Of a DNA stretch of 61,948 nt, positions 17,846 to 26,079 are shown in pieces. Source of the stretch: an uncultured Collinsella sp. (GTDB taxonomy: Bacteria; Actinomycetota; Coriobacteriia; Coriobacteriales; Coriobacteriaceae); assembly GCA_900548365.1 (NCBI GenBank), contig URKM01000007.1, positions 1 to 61,948 on the forward strand, written 5' to 3'. The position numbers and the translations under genes are program-made. The notes under the pieces were generated by a model. The model worked only from the letters and a program-made list of their open reading frames with translations, made no database searches and was not told the origin of the DNA. Positions within the stretch are counted from its first letter, which is position 1, and the number at the start of each line of letters is the position of its first letter.

Positions 17846-18043
17846 ATCTGCTCCTTCCGATAGCGACGGGGAGGAAGCGTAGCTGCGCATGTTCGAAGAA
17901 AAGAATAGACATGCAAACAGAATTCACGCCAAAAGAGGTGCGTGGGTATACCGCCTCTAACATGGCAGGTGAGGGGTGTGCGCGCCGTCCGCGGCGTCCA
18001 TGGGTCCATCGAATATAATGTGGGTGGCCTATAAAATAAGCAC

Positions 18044-19177
18044 ATGAGAATGAGTTATGGAAAGATGAGCGAGCGCAAACACGGTGATGGCGATGGACGG
18101 ATGCCTTCCGCCGGACCCTGTCAGGACGGTGGGTCGTTTTCCGTTGTGGAGGTAATCAGCTTGATTGCCTCGTTTACGTTGGTTGTATGCTATTCCTATC
18201 ACGCGGCAATTGCCGTGAGGACGGGGTATCCCGTCGAGCTCGTGGTCCCTTCCACGTGGGATTTCGTTCCGGCGTTGTGCAACCTCTTGCCCTTCTTCGT
18301 CGTCCTACCGATATTGATCTTGAGGAATATCGCGGCGTATCGGAGGTGCATAGAGGAAGTCGACAAACATGCGTCCCATGCTCCAAAGCGGAGTGGAAAA
18401 AGGGGTCGAATGTGGAAGCTTGCGAGCGGCGCGAAGAGGTTGATCGGGGAACACGCGGTATCTTATGCGTTCGTTCAGATAGCTTGGACTCTTGAATTAT
18501 GTGTCCTTACCATTCTGGGCTACTGTGCCGTTACGGCGACCAGCGCAGTGGATGGACCGCGGCCATTTCTTTGGCTGCTCGTGGCTTTGGTTGCTATCGC
18601 GGGCCTGGTTCCCTTTATAAAGGTTCCAGGTCGGGAAAACTCGTATGCAAAGGCGTTGATTCAACTTACAGTCGAGGTGCTCGGGACCGTGGGCTGGGTG
18701 TTTGCGACTCCCCTGGCTATAGCGTTTGCATTAACGCTGTGCTCCAGCACATTGCTCGCGTCGCTGATCGTAGCACTTGTAATTGCAGTCATCCTGATGG
18801 GGCAATGGCATTTCTATGCGAAAGGCGAAGAAGGGCTGCCGGTAAGCGCGGGGGAGATCGTGGAGGAGGCGAGACATAAGGTGAAATCGCTGAACCCATT
18901 ATATTGCCTGCTTCCGATGCTGTTCATGTCGGTGGTTTTTGGCACGCTGTTGTCTGTCACGCCGGGCAAAGCGGGTATGAGGCTGGTAAAAATGGAGCAG
19001 GATTCGGATGACAAGACCGTTGAACAGGTGTACGACGTGCTTGATATCTATGGCGGAGACAGGGCGGTCGTCCAGAAGGTAGAGGAAGGCCGCAAAAACG
19101 AAGGGAGCGCGGGTTCTGCAAAAAGGTACTTCGTTGTCCCTATAGATGACGGGTACAGCATCGAAGTCGATGGCTGA
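18044..19177 (+). CDS. multi-spanning membrane protein, unknown
   Basis: The protein has 377 residues and about eight predicted membrane segments (among them VVEVISLIASFTLVVCYSYH, LCNLLPFFVVLPILILRNI and LASLIVALVIAVILMGQWHF). Two loops are basic and cytoplasm-like, and a soluble tail of about 60 residues follows the last span. No family motif is recognised. It is divergent from the adhesin-sortase unit and shares its 198-nt promoter region, where an AATATAATG -10-like site lies at about 18013-18021. The ATG at 18044 lacks a strong ribosome site; ATG 18065 is an alternative. A link to surface assembly is only positional. Confidence 0.65.
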   Translation: MRMSYGKMSERKHGDGDGRMPSAGPCQDGGSFSVVEVISLIASFTLVVCYSYHAAIAVRTGYPVELVVPSTWDFVPALCNLLPFFVVLPILILRNIAAYRRCIEEVDKHASHAPKRSGKRGRMWKLASGAKRLIGEHAVSYAFVQIAWTLELCVLTILGYCAVTATSAVDGPRPFLWLLVALVAIAGLVPFIKVPGRENSYAKALIQLTVEVLGTVGWVFATPLAIAFALTLCSSTLLASLIVALVIAVILMGQWHFYAKGEEGLPVSAGEIVEEARHKVKSLNPLYCLLPMLFMSVVFGTLLSVTPGKAGMRLVKMEQDSDDKTVEQVYDVLDIYGGDRAVVQKVEEGRKNEGSAGSAKRYFVVPIDDGYSIEVDG

Positions 19178-19220
19178 TGCGCGGTTTGACGGGCGAGACA
19201 AAGATATTTAATCCGTTGCC

Positions 19221-19249
19221 TTGTTTGTATAAATAGAGGAAGGTATACT
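19221..19249 (+). promoter_or_regulatory. sigma70-type promoter of tRNA-Gly
   Basis: TTGTTT (19221-19226) and TATACT (19244-19249) are separated by 17 bp. Transcription would start near 19256, about 33 nt before the tRNA. Confidence 0.75.
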
Positions 19250-19288
19250 AAACTCTATTGCAGGCGTCAGCAATGACGTCAACGACAA

Positions 19289-19363
19289 GCGGGCATCGCC
19301 AAGTGGTAAGGCATCAGCTTCCCAAGCTGACACTCGCGGGTTCGAGTCCCGTTGCCCGCTCCA
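19289..19363 (+). tRNA. tRNA-Gly (CCC)
   Basis: The acceptor stem GCGGGCA pairs with TGCCCGC (19353-19359). The anticodon arm TCAGC-TTCCCAA-GCTGA gives anticodon CCC, and the T arm contains GGTTCGAGTCCC. The discriminator T and an encoded CCA end the gene. It reads GGG codons. Confidence 0.95.
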
Positions 19364-19374
19364 GCAAGAGCACC

Positions 19375-19404
19375 GAGCCCGGTACCCCTCCAGGTACCGG
19401 GCTC
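19375..19404 (+). terminator. terminator after tRNA-Gly
   Basis: GAGCCCGGTACC and GGTACCGGGCTC form a perfect 12-bp stem with a 6-nt loop, followed by GTTTC. It starts 11 nt after the tRNA. Confidence 0.75.
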
Positions 19405-19414
19405 GTTTCATGAG

Positions 19415-19453
19415 GAAGGGCCCCTGGATCCGCAGCGGTTCCAGGGGCCCTTC
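19415..19453 (-). terminator. purB terminator hairpin
   Basis: GAAGGGCCCCTGGA and TCCAGGGGCCCTTC form a 14-bp stem just past the purB stop. The T-run on the minus strand is weak (TTCCTC), so termination strength is uncertain. Confidence 0.6.
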
Positions 19454-19467
19454 GCTCCCGCGTCGTC

Positions 19468-20817
19468 TTAGGCCTCGAACGAAAGGTGCTCAAGCCGCTC
19501 GAAGACGCTGTCGATGCGGGTGAGGAAGTCCCAGGGATCGAAGATCTCATCGAGCTTCTCCGCGCTTACGGTGCACTCGGGATCGGCCTCCAGGCGCTCG
19601 CGCAGGTTGGGGCCGTCGACGGCGTTGTGGACGTCGTCCCACACCGCCATGGAGTTGCGCTGGACGATCTTGTAGGCGTCCTCGCGGGTGATGCCCGTGT
19701 CGACCAGGGCGAGCAGCACCTTGGACGAATAGATGAGGCCGCGGGTGAGGTCGAGGTTGGCCTGCATGCGCGCCGGGTACAGGATGAGGCCGTCCACGAT
19801 GCGGATGAGGCAGGTGAGCATGTGGTCCAGCGCGATGAAGCTGTCCGCCTGCGCCACGCGTTCAGCGGAGCTATGCGAGATGTCGCGCTCGTGCCACAGG
19901 GCGACGTTGTCGAACGCGACCTGGGCGTTGGCCTTCACGACGCGGGAGAGGCCGCAGACCTTCTCCAGCGTGATGGGGTTGCGCTTGTGGGGCATGGCGG
20001 AGCTGCCCTTCTGTCCCTTGCGGAACGGCTCTTCCGCCTCGAGGGTGTCGGTCTTCTGCAGATTGCGGATCTCGGTTGCGATGCGGTCGCAGGTCGCCGC
20101 GGTGGTGGCCAGCACACCGGCGAGGTACGCGTGGTGGTCGCGCGAGATGACCTGCGTTGACAGCGGGTCGTGGACGAGACCGAGGTGCTTGCAGACATAC
20201 TCCTCGACAAACGGATCGATGGAGCTGTACGTGCCCACCGCACCCGAGATGGCTCCGAAGGCGACGTTCTTGCGGGCGTCCACCAGACGGTCGAGGTCGC
20301 GCTTGAGCTCCCAGGCCCAGCTGCCGAACTTCATGCCGAACGTCATGGGCTCGGCATGGATTCCATGGGTGCGGCCCACGCACAGGGTGTTGCGCTCCTC
20401 GAACGCGCGGCGGCGGCAGATCTCTCCGAGCTTGCGCACGTCCTCGATGATGATGTCGGTCGCCTGGACGAGCTGGTAGCACAGGGCGGTGTCGCCCAGG
20501 TCGGAGCTGGTCATGCCGTAGTGGACCCAGCGGCTGGGCTTGGGCTCGCCCTGCGGGACCTCGGCGTCGATGTGCTCGCCCATGTTGGTGAGGAAGGCGA
20601 TGACGTCGTGGTGCGTAACGGCCTCGATGGCATCGACTTCGGCGCGGTCGAAGTCCGCGTGCTCGCGGATCCAGGCGGCTTCCTCCTTGGTGATGCCGCA
20701 GGCACCCAGCTCGGCCTGCGCCTCGCAGGCGAGCACTTCGATTTCCTGCCAGATGGCGTACTTGTTTTCGAGCGAGAAGATATGTCCCATCTCGGGGCGG
20801 GTGTAGCGGTCGATCAC
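19468..20817 (-). CDS. purB: adenylosuccinate lyase
   Basis: This 449-residue member of the fumarase/aspartase superfamily catalyses two steps of purine synthesis: SAICAR to AICAR, and adenylosuccinate to AMP. The superfamily signature GSSAMPHKRNP lies at about residues 271-281 in the mobile catalytic loop, and GRTHGIHAEP is the conserved TxH region. The start is GTG 20817, with AGGAG at a 6-nt spacing. The gene follows the NifU-like gene after 97 nt in the same direction but has its own terminator. purC, which makes its SAICAR substrate, is at 35271 in this window, not in an operon with it. Confidence 0.97.
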   Translation of the reverse strand: MIDRYTRPEMGHIFSLENKYAIWQEIEVLACEAQAELGACGITKEEAAWIREHADFDRAEVDAIEAVTHHDVIAFLTNMGEHIDAEVPQGEPKPSRWVHYGMTSSDLGDTALCYQLVQATDIIIEDVRKLGEICRRRAFEERNTLCVGRTHGIHAEPMTFGMKFGSWAWELKRDLDRLVDARKNVAFGAISGAVGTYSSIDPFVEEYVCKHLGLVHDPLSTQVISRDHHAYLAGVLATTAATCDRIATEIRNLQKTDTLEAEEPFRKGQKGSSAMPHKRNPITLEKVCGLSRVVKANAQVAFDNVALWHERDISHSSAERVAQADSFIALDHMLTCLIRIVDGLILYPARMQANLDLTRGLIYSSKVLLALVDTGITREDAYKIVQRNSMAVWDDVHNAVDGPNLRERLEADPECTVSAEKLDEIFDPWDFLTRIDSVFERLEHLSFEA

Positions 20818-20914
20818 GGGGTGCTCCTATCTTTGCCTCGTTGCATGTGAGGGCCGAGTGCCGAACGCGATGCGTCGGCTGGTGTCGATACGTATTGTAG
20901 CGTGCCGTTCGTTT

Positions 20915-21508
20915 CTACTCGATTTCGCCGAGCTCGCGCATCTCCTGGTCGACGCGTTCGTCGCGCAGCGAGCAGTTCTCGGTGAGAAGGCAGTTCACGC
21001 ACATATAGTCGCACGGTATGTAGGCGCTGAGCTCGGCGAGCGAGTAGCCTTTGACGCGCAGGCAGTAGTCGCCGATGAGCGCGCGGATCGCCTCCATGCC
21101 GAAGAGCAGCGTGTAGCTGCGGCTTTTCGGCAAACCGCCGAGCTCGTCATCGATCTCCTCCTTGGTGATGGCGAGCGCCTGCTCGAATGTCAGACCGCGC
21201 AGCTTATCGGCGAGCAACGCGGCGCATCCGATGGCGGCGAGGCAGCCGTGACTGCGAAAGCCGACCTCGGCGAACGTTTCGGTTTCGGAATCGATGCGCG
21301 CGAACAGCTGCATCTGGACGGTGCCGCGCTTCTCCTTGCCGACGCTGCAGAAGGCGTTCGCCCCATCGGGGATCCCGCAGGTGGCGGCATCGGCGATGAT
21401 GTCGAGCGTGGTATCGGAGTATTCGGTGATGGGCGCGTCATTCTCGATCTGGTACATATCGGGCGTGCGGAGGAACGGGGTGTCCTCGGTGAGGTGTTGT
21501 TTTGCCAT
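20915..21508 (-). CDS. NifU/IscU-like Fe-S scaffold with extra Cys tail
   Basis: The first 150 of 197 residues resemble the IscU/NifU N-terminal scaffold that assembles Fe-S clusters. Cys44 sits in DAATCGIPDGAN and Cys89 in FRSHGCLAAIGCAA, matching the first two ligand cysteines. The usual third ligand (HCS before the last helix) appears replaced by RSYTLL near 130-135. A C-terminal extension adds Cys166, Cys170, Cys173 and Cys179 (CX3CX2CX5C), which could hold a cluster. The ATG follows AAAGGGAG closely. It lies 75 nt after an unknown 284-residue gene. It may be a divergent scaffold or a sensor; the sequence does not decide. Confidence 0.75.
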   Translation of the reverse strand: MAKQHLTEDTPFLRTPDMYQIENDAPITEYSDTTLDIIADAATCGIPDGANAFCSVGKEKRGTVQMQLFARIDSETETFAEVGFRSHGCLAAIGCAALLADKLRGLTFEQALAITKEEIDDELGGLPKSRSYTLLFGMEAIRALIGDYCLRVKGYSLAELSAYIPCDYMCVNCLLTENCSLRDERVDQEMRELGEIE

Positions 21509-21583
21509 GGGCTCCCTTTCGCTCTGGATGAAACGGTCGGTTTGCGCTGGTCGGGCGCCTCGCGGGGGTTCGCGGGCTGGCTT

Positions 21584-22438
21584 CTACGGATTGCGCACCT
21601 TTTCGACGCCGTACCATTCTGCCAGGGCTTTGCCCTGGGCGTCGCTGAGGTAGAGCGTCGAGTAGAAGAACGTCTCGTTTTCGCTCGTCACGCAGGAGCG
21701 GATATCGTCGAACGCCTCCTGATCCTCGACCTCGCGGTAGATGGCGCGCGTCTTGTCGGTTGACCACAGGTAGGGTGGGTTCATGAAGGACAGGATGGAT
21801 ACCGGTCGCGGATATGTGCGCGATTCCGACCTGACGACGTCGATGAAGGTGGTGAGGTCGTCGTTTTCCGTGGTAAGGAAGAGCGCATGGGCGAAACTAT
21901 GGGAAAGGAGGGGCTTGGAATAGAGGTAGACGGCCTTCTTCCCGTAGAGCAGCACGATGTCCGAGACGTCGGGTTCGGGCAGCAGCTCGGCTTCTCCGAG
22001 CTCGACGCCCTCGAGCTGCACGTCGAGCGGAGCCGGCGCGCTCATCTGGCCGATCGCGGGGCTGTCTTCAGCATGCTCATGCTCCTCGATATAGGCGAGG
22101 AGCATGTCTGCAAAGGACGCGTCGTCCATGGGGCGCGGGGCGGCGGCGAGGCGCTTCCAGCGCGCAGGCGTGGTGAGCTTCCCCTCGTAGGAGCGCTGTC
22201 GAAGGTCGGTCAGGGCCTGGTCCATCGCGCGGATGCACTCGTTGTGGGCCCGCGCCGCCGCGATCTCCTCGGGAGAGGCGCTGCACGCCGTCTCCGCGCC
22301 CGCGTCGACGTCCGGGCGTGTCGGCGCATCGGGCGATGCGGAAAGCCCGTCTGCTGTCACGTTCGCCAGATTCTCCTCAGCCGCCTCGATCTCGTCTGCC
22401 GTCGCGCCGTCGCGCCGTTGATCTCGTTCCAGTGTCAT
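21584..22438 (-). CDS. conserved-looking cytosolic protein, unknown
   Basis: The 284-residue protein has an Ala/Glu/Asp-rich first part (1-130) without clear fold. A better structured C-terminal part (about 150-284) has LLYGKKAVYLYSKPLLSHSF, ILSFMNPPYLW and FFYSTLYLSDAQGKALAEWY. There is no signal peptide or membrane segment. The ATG has GAAAGG 6 nt upstream. It precedes the NifU-like gene by 75 nt and is probably co-transcribed. No function can be assigned; an ordered domain with an acidic tether is what can be seen. Confidence 0.65.
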   Translation of the reverse strand: MTLERDQRRDGATADEIEAAEENLANVTADGLSASPDAPTRPDVDAGAETACSASPEEIAAARAHNECIRAMDQALTDLRQRSYEGKLTTPARWKRLAAAPRPMDDASFADMLLAYIEEHEHAEDSPAIGQMSAPAPLDVQLEGVELGEAELLPEPDVSDIVLLYGKKAVYLYSKPLLSHSFAHALFLTTENDDLTTFIDVVRSESRTYPRPVSILSFMNPPYLWSTDKTRAIYREVEDQEAFDDIRSCVTSENETFFYSTLYLSDAQGKALAEWYGVEKVRNP

Positions 22439-22587
22439 CGTTCGCCTTTCGCAGAACCGCGGATGTCACGTATGCATATGCAAGCAAGTGTAGTACAAGG
22501 TATACTAGCCTATCGCCTACAACGGTTTGCCTCTATAGCTTTTCGCAGGTTGTTGGCTGTAGAGCATGGGAATGAGGAGTAGCTTCG

Positions 22588-24132
22588 GTGCGTGAGAGAC
22601 AAGATGAACAGAAGATGCCGCCGCTCAGCCTTGAGTCGTACGGCGTGCTTTTGCCGTCCGTCTTCGGCCTCGCGTGCGCGTCCTCGGCGGTGAATCTGTG
22701 CGTCCAGGCCGCCCATGCGACTACGGGCACGTCGTCTTTGTCGGGATGGATCTTGTTCATCGCGGCGTTCATCATCGGCGCGCTGTTCCTGTCGACGCTG
22801 GTGGTCAAGCGCTTCAAGAAGCGCTCCATCTCCCTCATGATGTTTCTATCCATCCACCTTGCGGGCCTGTGCTCCCTCGCGCTGGCGCTGACGTCCTGGG
22901 GCGATGCCGAGCCCGCCGCTCCGCTGGCGCTCGCGCTCGGCGTGGGCGTGACGGTGGGGAGCACCGCTCTCGAGTTCTATTGGCTGCGCAAGCTGCGCGG
23001 CATTTCGGCGCAGGCTGCGTCCGTGGTAGTCTTTTCCGCCCTCGCGCTGGCGGAGACCATCACCTACGTGCTGAGCTTCTCCGATAACTCCCTGTGGTTC
23101 ATGGCGGGCGCCGCGCTCACCTTCGCCCAGTTCGCCATGGTGAGGGCATCGCGCCGCATGGATGCACCCAGCGATTCGTTCCCAGCGGTCTGCGAGCTCT
23201 ATTTCGGAACCGACGAGAACCGCTTCTCGAATCGGAGCTTCCTTGCCGTCGCGGCGGCGGGCATCTGGCTCATCTCCATCCCGATCGGCATGGGCAGGGG
23301 CTTTCCCGCCGGCGAGCCGGTGTATATGAGCTTGGTACCGCGCTTCCTCATCCTGATGTTCGTGTGGATCGTCTCCCTGCTGTGGGTGCGCAACGGCCTG
23401 CGTTCGCGGATGCGTGCGCTCACCACGAGCATCTGGGTCGTCATGCAGGTGCTGCTCGCCTTGGGTGCGATATTCTTCGCCATCTGGCCCAAGACCGTTT
23501 CCATCGGCGCGTCGTTCGTCATGGCGTCGTCGCTCGTGCTCAACGCGTTCGTGTGGTATCTCACCATCGCGTTCATCAGCTTCGGATGGCGCGACCCGTA
23601 TTATTATTCGAGCGCCGCGTGGATCGCCATGAACGTGCTCACGGTGCTGGGCATGAAGGTGGATTCCGTCCTCGATCGCATGATGCCCGACAACGCCCCG
23701 GCGATCATCTCCATCATGAGCCTGTTCGTGCTGGCGTCGGCGCAGCTGGTTTTCACGCGCCTCCTCGCCGCGCCGAGCGAGCGCGTCGAAGCTGATCGGG
23801 CACGCGGCCCCATCACCGAGGACGACGTGAGGAAGATCCCCTTCATGGGGGTGCTCGCCATCGCGCCGCAGCAACAGGTTCCCATGGTGAACCAGAAGCC
23901 CGACGTGCACATCGCGACCTCGGTGATGAAGATGGGGCAGCGCTTCGGCTTGACCGGGCGCGAGGTGGAGGTTCTCACGCTGTACGCGCTCGGCCACACG
24001 CAGGCGCGCGTGAGCGAGGAGCTGCAGCTGTCCACCAATACCGTGCATACGCATATCAAGCGCGTCTACGAGAAGACCGACCTGCACTCGCGTCAGGAGA
24101 TCTTGGACTACATAGCCGAATACGGCGGCTAG
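22588..24132 (+). CDS. membrane-anchored LuxR-type regulator
   Basis: The 514-residue product starts at GTG 22588, with AGGAG at an 8-nt spacing. The first 400 residues hold about ten to twelve membrane segments, and the last 60 form a LuxR/GerE helix-turn-helix (LTGREVEVLTLYALGHTQAR and STNTVHTHIKRVYEKTDLHS, about 454-505). This architecture is common in Coriobacteriia, where such proteins often sit next to the redox or transport genes they control. The membrane part probably senses a small molecule or transport state. The gene converges on the radical SAM gene, and an inverted repeat at 25843-25876 could be its operator. Target and ligand are unknown. Confidence 0.88.
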   Translation: MRERQDEQKMPPLSLESYGVLLPSVFGLACASSAVNLCVQAAHATTGTSSLSGWILFIAAFIIGALFLSTLVVKRFKKRSISLMMFLSIHLAGLCSLALALTSWGDAEPAAPLALALGVGVTVGSTALEFYWLRKLRGISAQAASVVVFSALALAETITYVLSFSDNSLWFMAGAALTFAQFAMVRASRRMDAPSDSFPAVCELYFGTDENRFSNRSFLAVAAAGIWLISIPIGMGRGFPAGEPVYMSLVPRFLILMFVWIVSLLWVRNGLRSRMRALTTSIWVVMQVLLALGAIFFAIWPKTVSIGASFVMASSLVLNAFVWYLTIAFISFGWRDPYYYSSAAWIAMNVLTVLGMKVDSVLDRMMPDNAPAIISIMSLFVLASAQLVFTRLLAAPSERVEADRARGPITEDDVRKIPFMGVLAIAPQQQVPMVNQKPDVHIATSVMKMGQRFGLTGREVEVLTLYALGHTQARVSEELQLSTNTVHTHIKRVYEKTDLHSRQEILDYIAEYGG

Positions 24133-24159
24133 GCGTATCGCCGGCGGAGCATAGAGAAG

Positions 24160-24195
24160 AACCCGGCACAGCGTCCGTTCGCGCTGTGCCGGGTT
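24160..24195 (+). terminator. terminator after the LuxR-type gene
   Basis: AACCCGGCACAGCG and CGCTGTGCCGGGTT form a perfect 14-bp stem with an 8-nt loop, followed by CGTGCGTTTT. It can serve both converging genes. Confidence 0.75.
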
Positions 24196-24244
24196 CGTGC
24201 GTTTTCACGGTTGCGGCGCGTGGGCCTTCCGGGCAGGGCGGTTG

Positions 24245-25603
24245 CTACGACTCGCCGGCCTCATCGGCAGCCCGCGCCGCCGCGATCTGCTTCTCGGCGG
24301 AGTCGGTGAACATCTTGCGCTCGCATTCGGGCAGCAGGGTGCGCAGGCGGTCGCGTTCGGTGTTCATGCCGATGAAGATCTGGCGCATCATGACGAGCAC
24401 CAGGTAGCGGCCCTTGCGCGTGAGCGTGAGCTCGTCGGCGTTGTTCTTGTTGAACGCGCCGTTCGCCATGAGGTATCCGTATTCGACGGGCATGTCGTAC
24501 TGGATGTATTTGCCGAAGTCCCGGCGCCACGCGCGGTTATCCAGGCGCAAGCCGAAGAGCTCGCGGCCCATGCGGTAGCGCTTGCCGTTCGCGCGCCCCA
24601 TGTCGATGTGCGACGCGGTGCTCATGGTTCCCTCCTCGATGCGGCGGCAATAGCCCTCGAGCGAGGAATCGTTGGTGTAGATCTCGTCTCCCAGGAAGGA
24701 GTAGCCTCCGCAGCCCGCGGCGACGTATTCGCCGTAATCGACGACGTATTCATCGATCATGGCGTTTCTATCCTGCGCGAACGTGTAGACGTCGGTAGCG
24801 TAGAAGCCGGCTCCCCCGAGTTCGACGGGGGCGGTCATGGTATCGAAGATCGTGTTGTAGAGCTCCTTTTCGAGGTCGTAGTCGACCTGTCCGTGGAAGC
24901 AGGTCTCCATGAGCTTCTCGGAGCCGGGCGATGCCATGAGCGGATAGTACGTGATCTGGTTGGCGCCCGTGGTGCGGAACGTCTCGATATCGCGCAGCAC
25001 CATCTCGCTGGTCTGCCCCGGGAAGTTGAAGATCATGTCGACGTTGAAGGTGTCGAACATGTCGTGCACGTCCTGGATGCGCGCGACGATCTCCTCGGCG
25101 CTGCCGTATTTGTTATAGCGGTCCATGCGCTTGAGCAGCGTGTTGTCGAAGCTCTGCACGCCGACCGAGAAGCGCTGGATCATGTGCGAGAGGCGCTCGA
25201 GGCGCGCCCGGTCGAGGTGGGGCGGGTTGGTCTCGCTCGAGACCTCCTTGATCGTGGGGAACAGCTCGCGCATGTAGTCGATGGTGCGCTCGAGCTCGTC
25301 CATGAGGATCGTGGGGGTTCCGCCGCCGATATAGGCCGCAGGGGGCTGGTATCCAAGGTCGTGGATCATCTTCATCTCGCTGCGGAGCGCTTCGAAGTAG
25401 CGCCGCGCCGCCTCCTCGCGGAAGGGGAAGCGCGTGAACGAGCAGTACGGACAGAGCACATCGCAGAAGGGCACGTGCACGTACAGCATGTACTCATGGC
25501 CCGCTTCGGGTGCGGGAAGCGTCCGGGCGGATTCGCTCTTGGCGCGGAAGAGCTCGCGCGCGCCCAGGCCAACGGTTTTTGAAAGCAGTCGTTCGGAAAG
25601 CAT
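24245..25603 (-). CDS. HemN/HemW-like radical SAM protein
   Basis: The 452-residue protein has the radical SAM motif CDVLCPYC (Cys47, Cys51, Cys54). Other family segments are YIGGGTPT, the ETNPPHLD strand, RFSVGVQSFDN and DMIFNFPGQT. These are shared by coproporphyrinogen dehydrogenases and HemW haem chaperones. A role in haem synthesis or haem delivery is plausible because a multihaem cytochrome operon is divergently transcribed next door. The frame runs open to 25897, but ATG 25603 has GGAGG 4 nt upstream and begins before a well-formed N-terminus. The exact substrate cannot be told from these motifs; related HutW- or ChuW-type enzymes remain possible. Confidence 0.88.
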   Translation of the reverse strand: MLSERLLSKTVGLGARELFRAKSESARTLPAPEAGHEYMLYVHVPFCDVLCPYCSFTRFPFREEAARRYFEALRSEMKMIHDLGYQPPAAYIGGGTPTILMDELERTIDYMRELFPTIKEVSSETNPPHLDRARLERLSHMIQRFSVGVQSFDNTLLKRMDRYNKYGSAEEIVARIQDVHDMFDTFNVDMIFNFPGQTSEMVLRDIETFRTTGANQITYYPLMASPGSEKLMETCFHGQVDYDLEKELYNTIFDTMTAPVELGGAGFYATDVYTFAQDRNAMIDEYVVDYGEYVAAGCGGYSFLGDEIYTNDSSLEGYCRRIEEGTMSTASHIDMGRANGKRYRMGRELFGLRLDNRAWRRDFGKYIQYDMPVEYGYLMANGAFNKNNADELTLTRKGRYLVLVMMRQIFIGMNTERDRLRTLLPECERKMFTDSAEKQIAAARAADEAGES

Positions 25604-26079
25604 AAGACCTCCGGCAGAGATGGATGGTGCGCCCGCGCGACGTGTGCGCGCCGGGCCCGTGCGGGCTCGCCGCTGAGCGCGGGCGCGTCTATTGTGCATC
25701 GTTCCGCATGGTCGCGCTAGCCCCGCGTGCCGACTCCGCAGGGGGTTCACAGGGGCGTTGCGCGACGTTCCCGAACCTGCGAATGACGGTGATTTTGCGA
25801 AGCGCTGCGCCGTGGTAAAGCATTTCCTGTTGCTTCGCCACTCCCCTCTACCAAAAGATAACCGCAGGTAGAGGGGGTACCCTATAACAGGTGACAAGGT
25901 TTTTACACCAGGCGGCGCCCATTTCTAAAAGTACCCGCAAGCAGGTGAGCTCCTTGCGCCTCGCTCATGCACAATAGAGGCTGATGAGTCGTGCCTATAT
26001 CGCCTGTGGGCCCGTCTCAAGGAAAGGGCGCGCCCCGTCGTCCCGGGCGGGTCGCGTGAAGTAGTAAAGGGAGGGAACT
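25604..26079. promoter_or_regulatory. divergent regulatory region of the oxidoreductase operon
   Basis: This 476-nt spacer lies between the radical SAM gene and the ferredoxin gene. It contains the inverted repeat at 25843-25876 and a TATAAC -10-like hexamer (25882-25887) just after it. GGGAGGGAAC shortly before 26080 is a ribosome site. A molybdenum or tungsten cofactor riboswitch was looked for but none was recognised. The 25620-25800 part is GC-rich without clear features. Confidence 0.5.
25843..25876. promoter_or_regulatory. perfect 10-bp inverted repeat, candidate operator
   Basis: CCCCTCTACC (25843-25852) and GGTAGAGGGG (25867-25876) are exact inverted copies separated by 14 nt (arm centres 24 bp apart). 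The site lies between divergent redox genes, just upstream of a -10-like TATAAC. It lacks a T-run, so an operator is more likely than a terminator. The nearby LuxR-type protein is the obvious candidate binder, by position only. Confidence 0.55.

Noticed and set aside
25604..26079. Molybdenum/tungsten cofactor riboswitch upstream of the AOR operon
   Set aside because: No arrangement of the known conserved stems could be traced; only the simple inverted repeat at 25843-25876 is certain.
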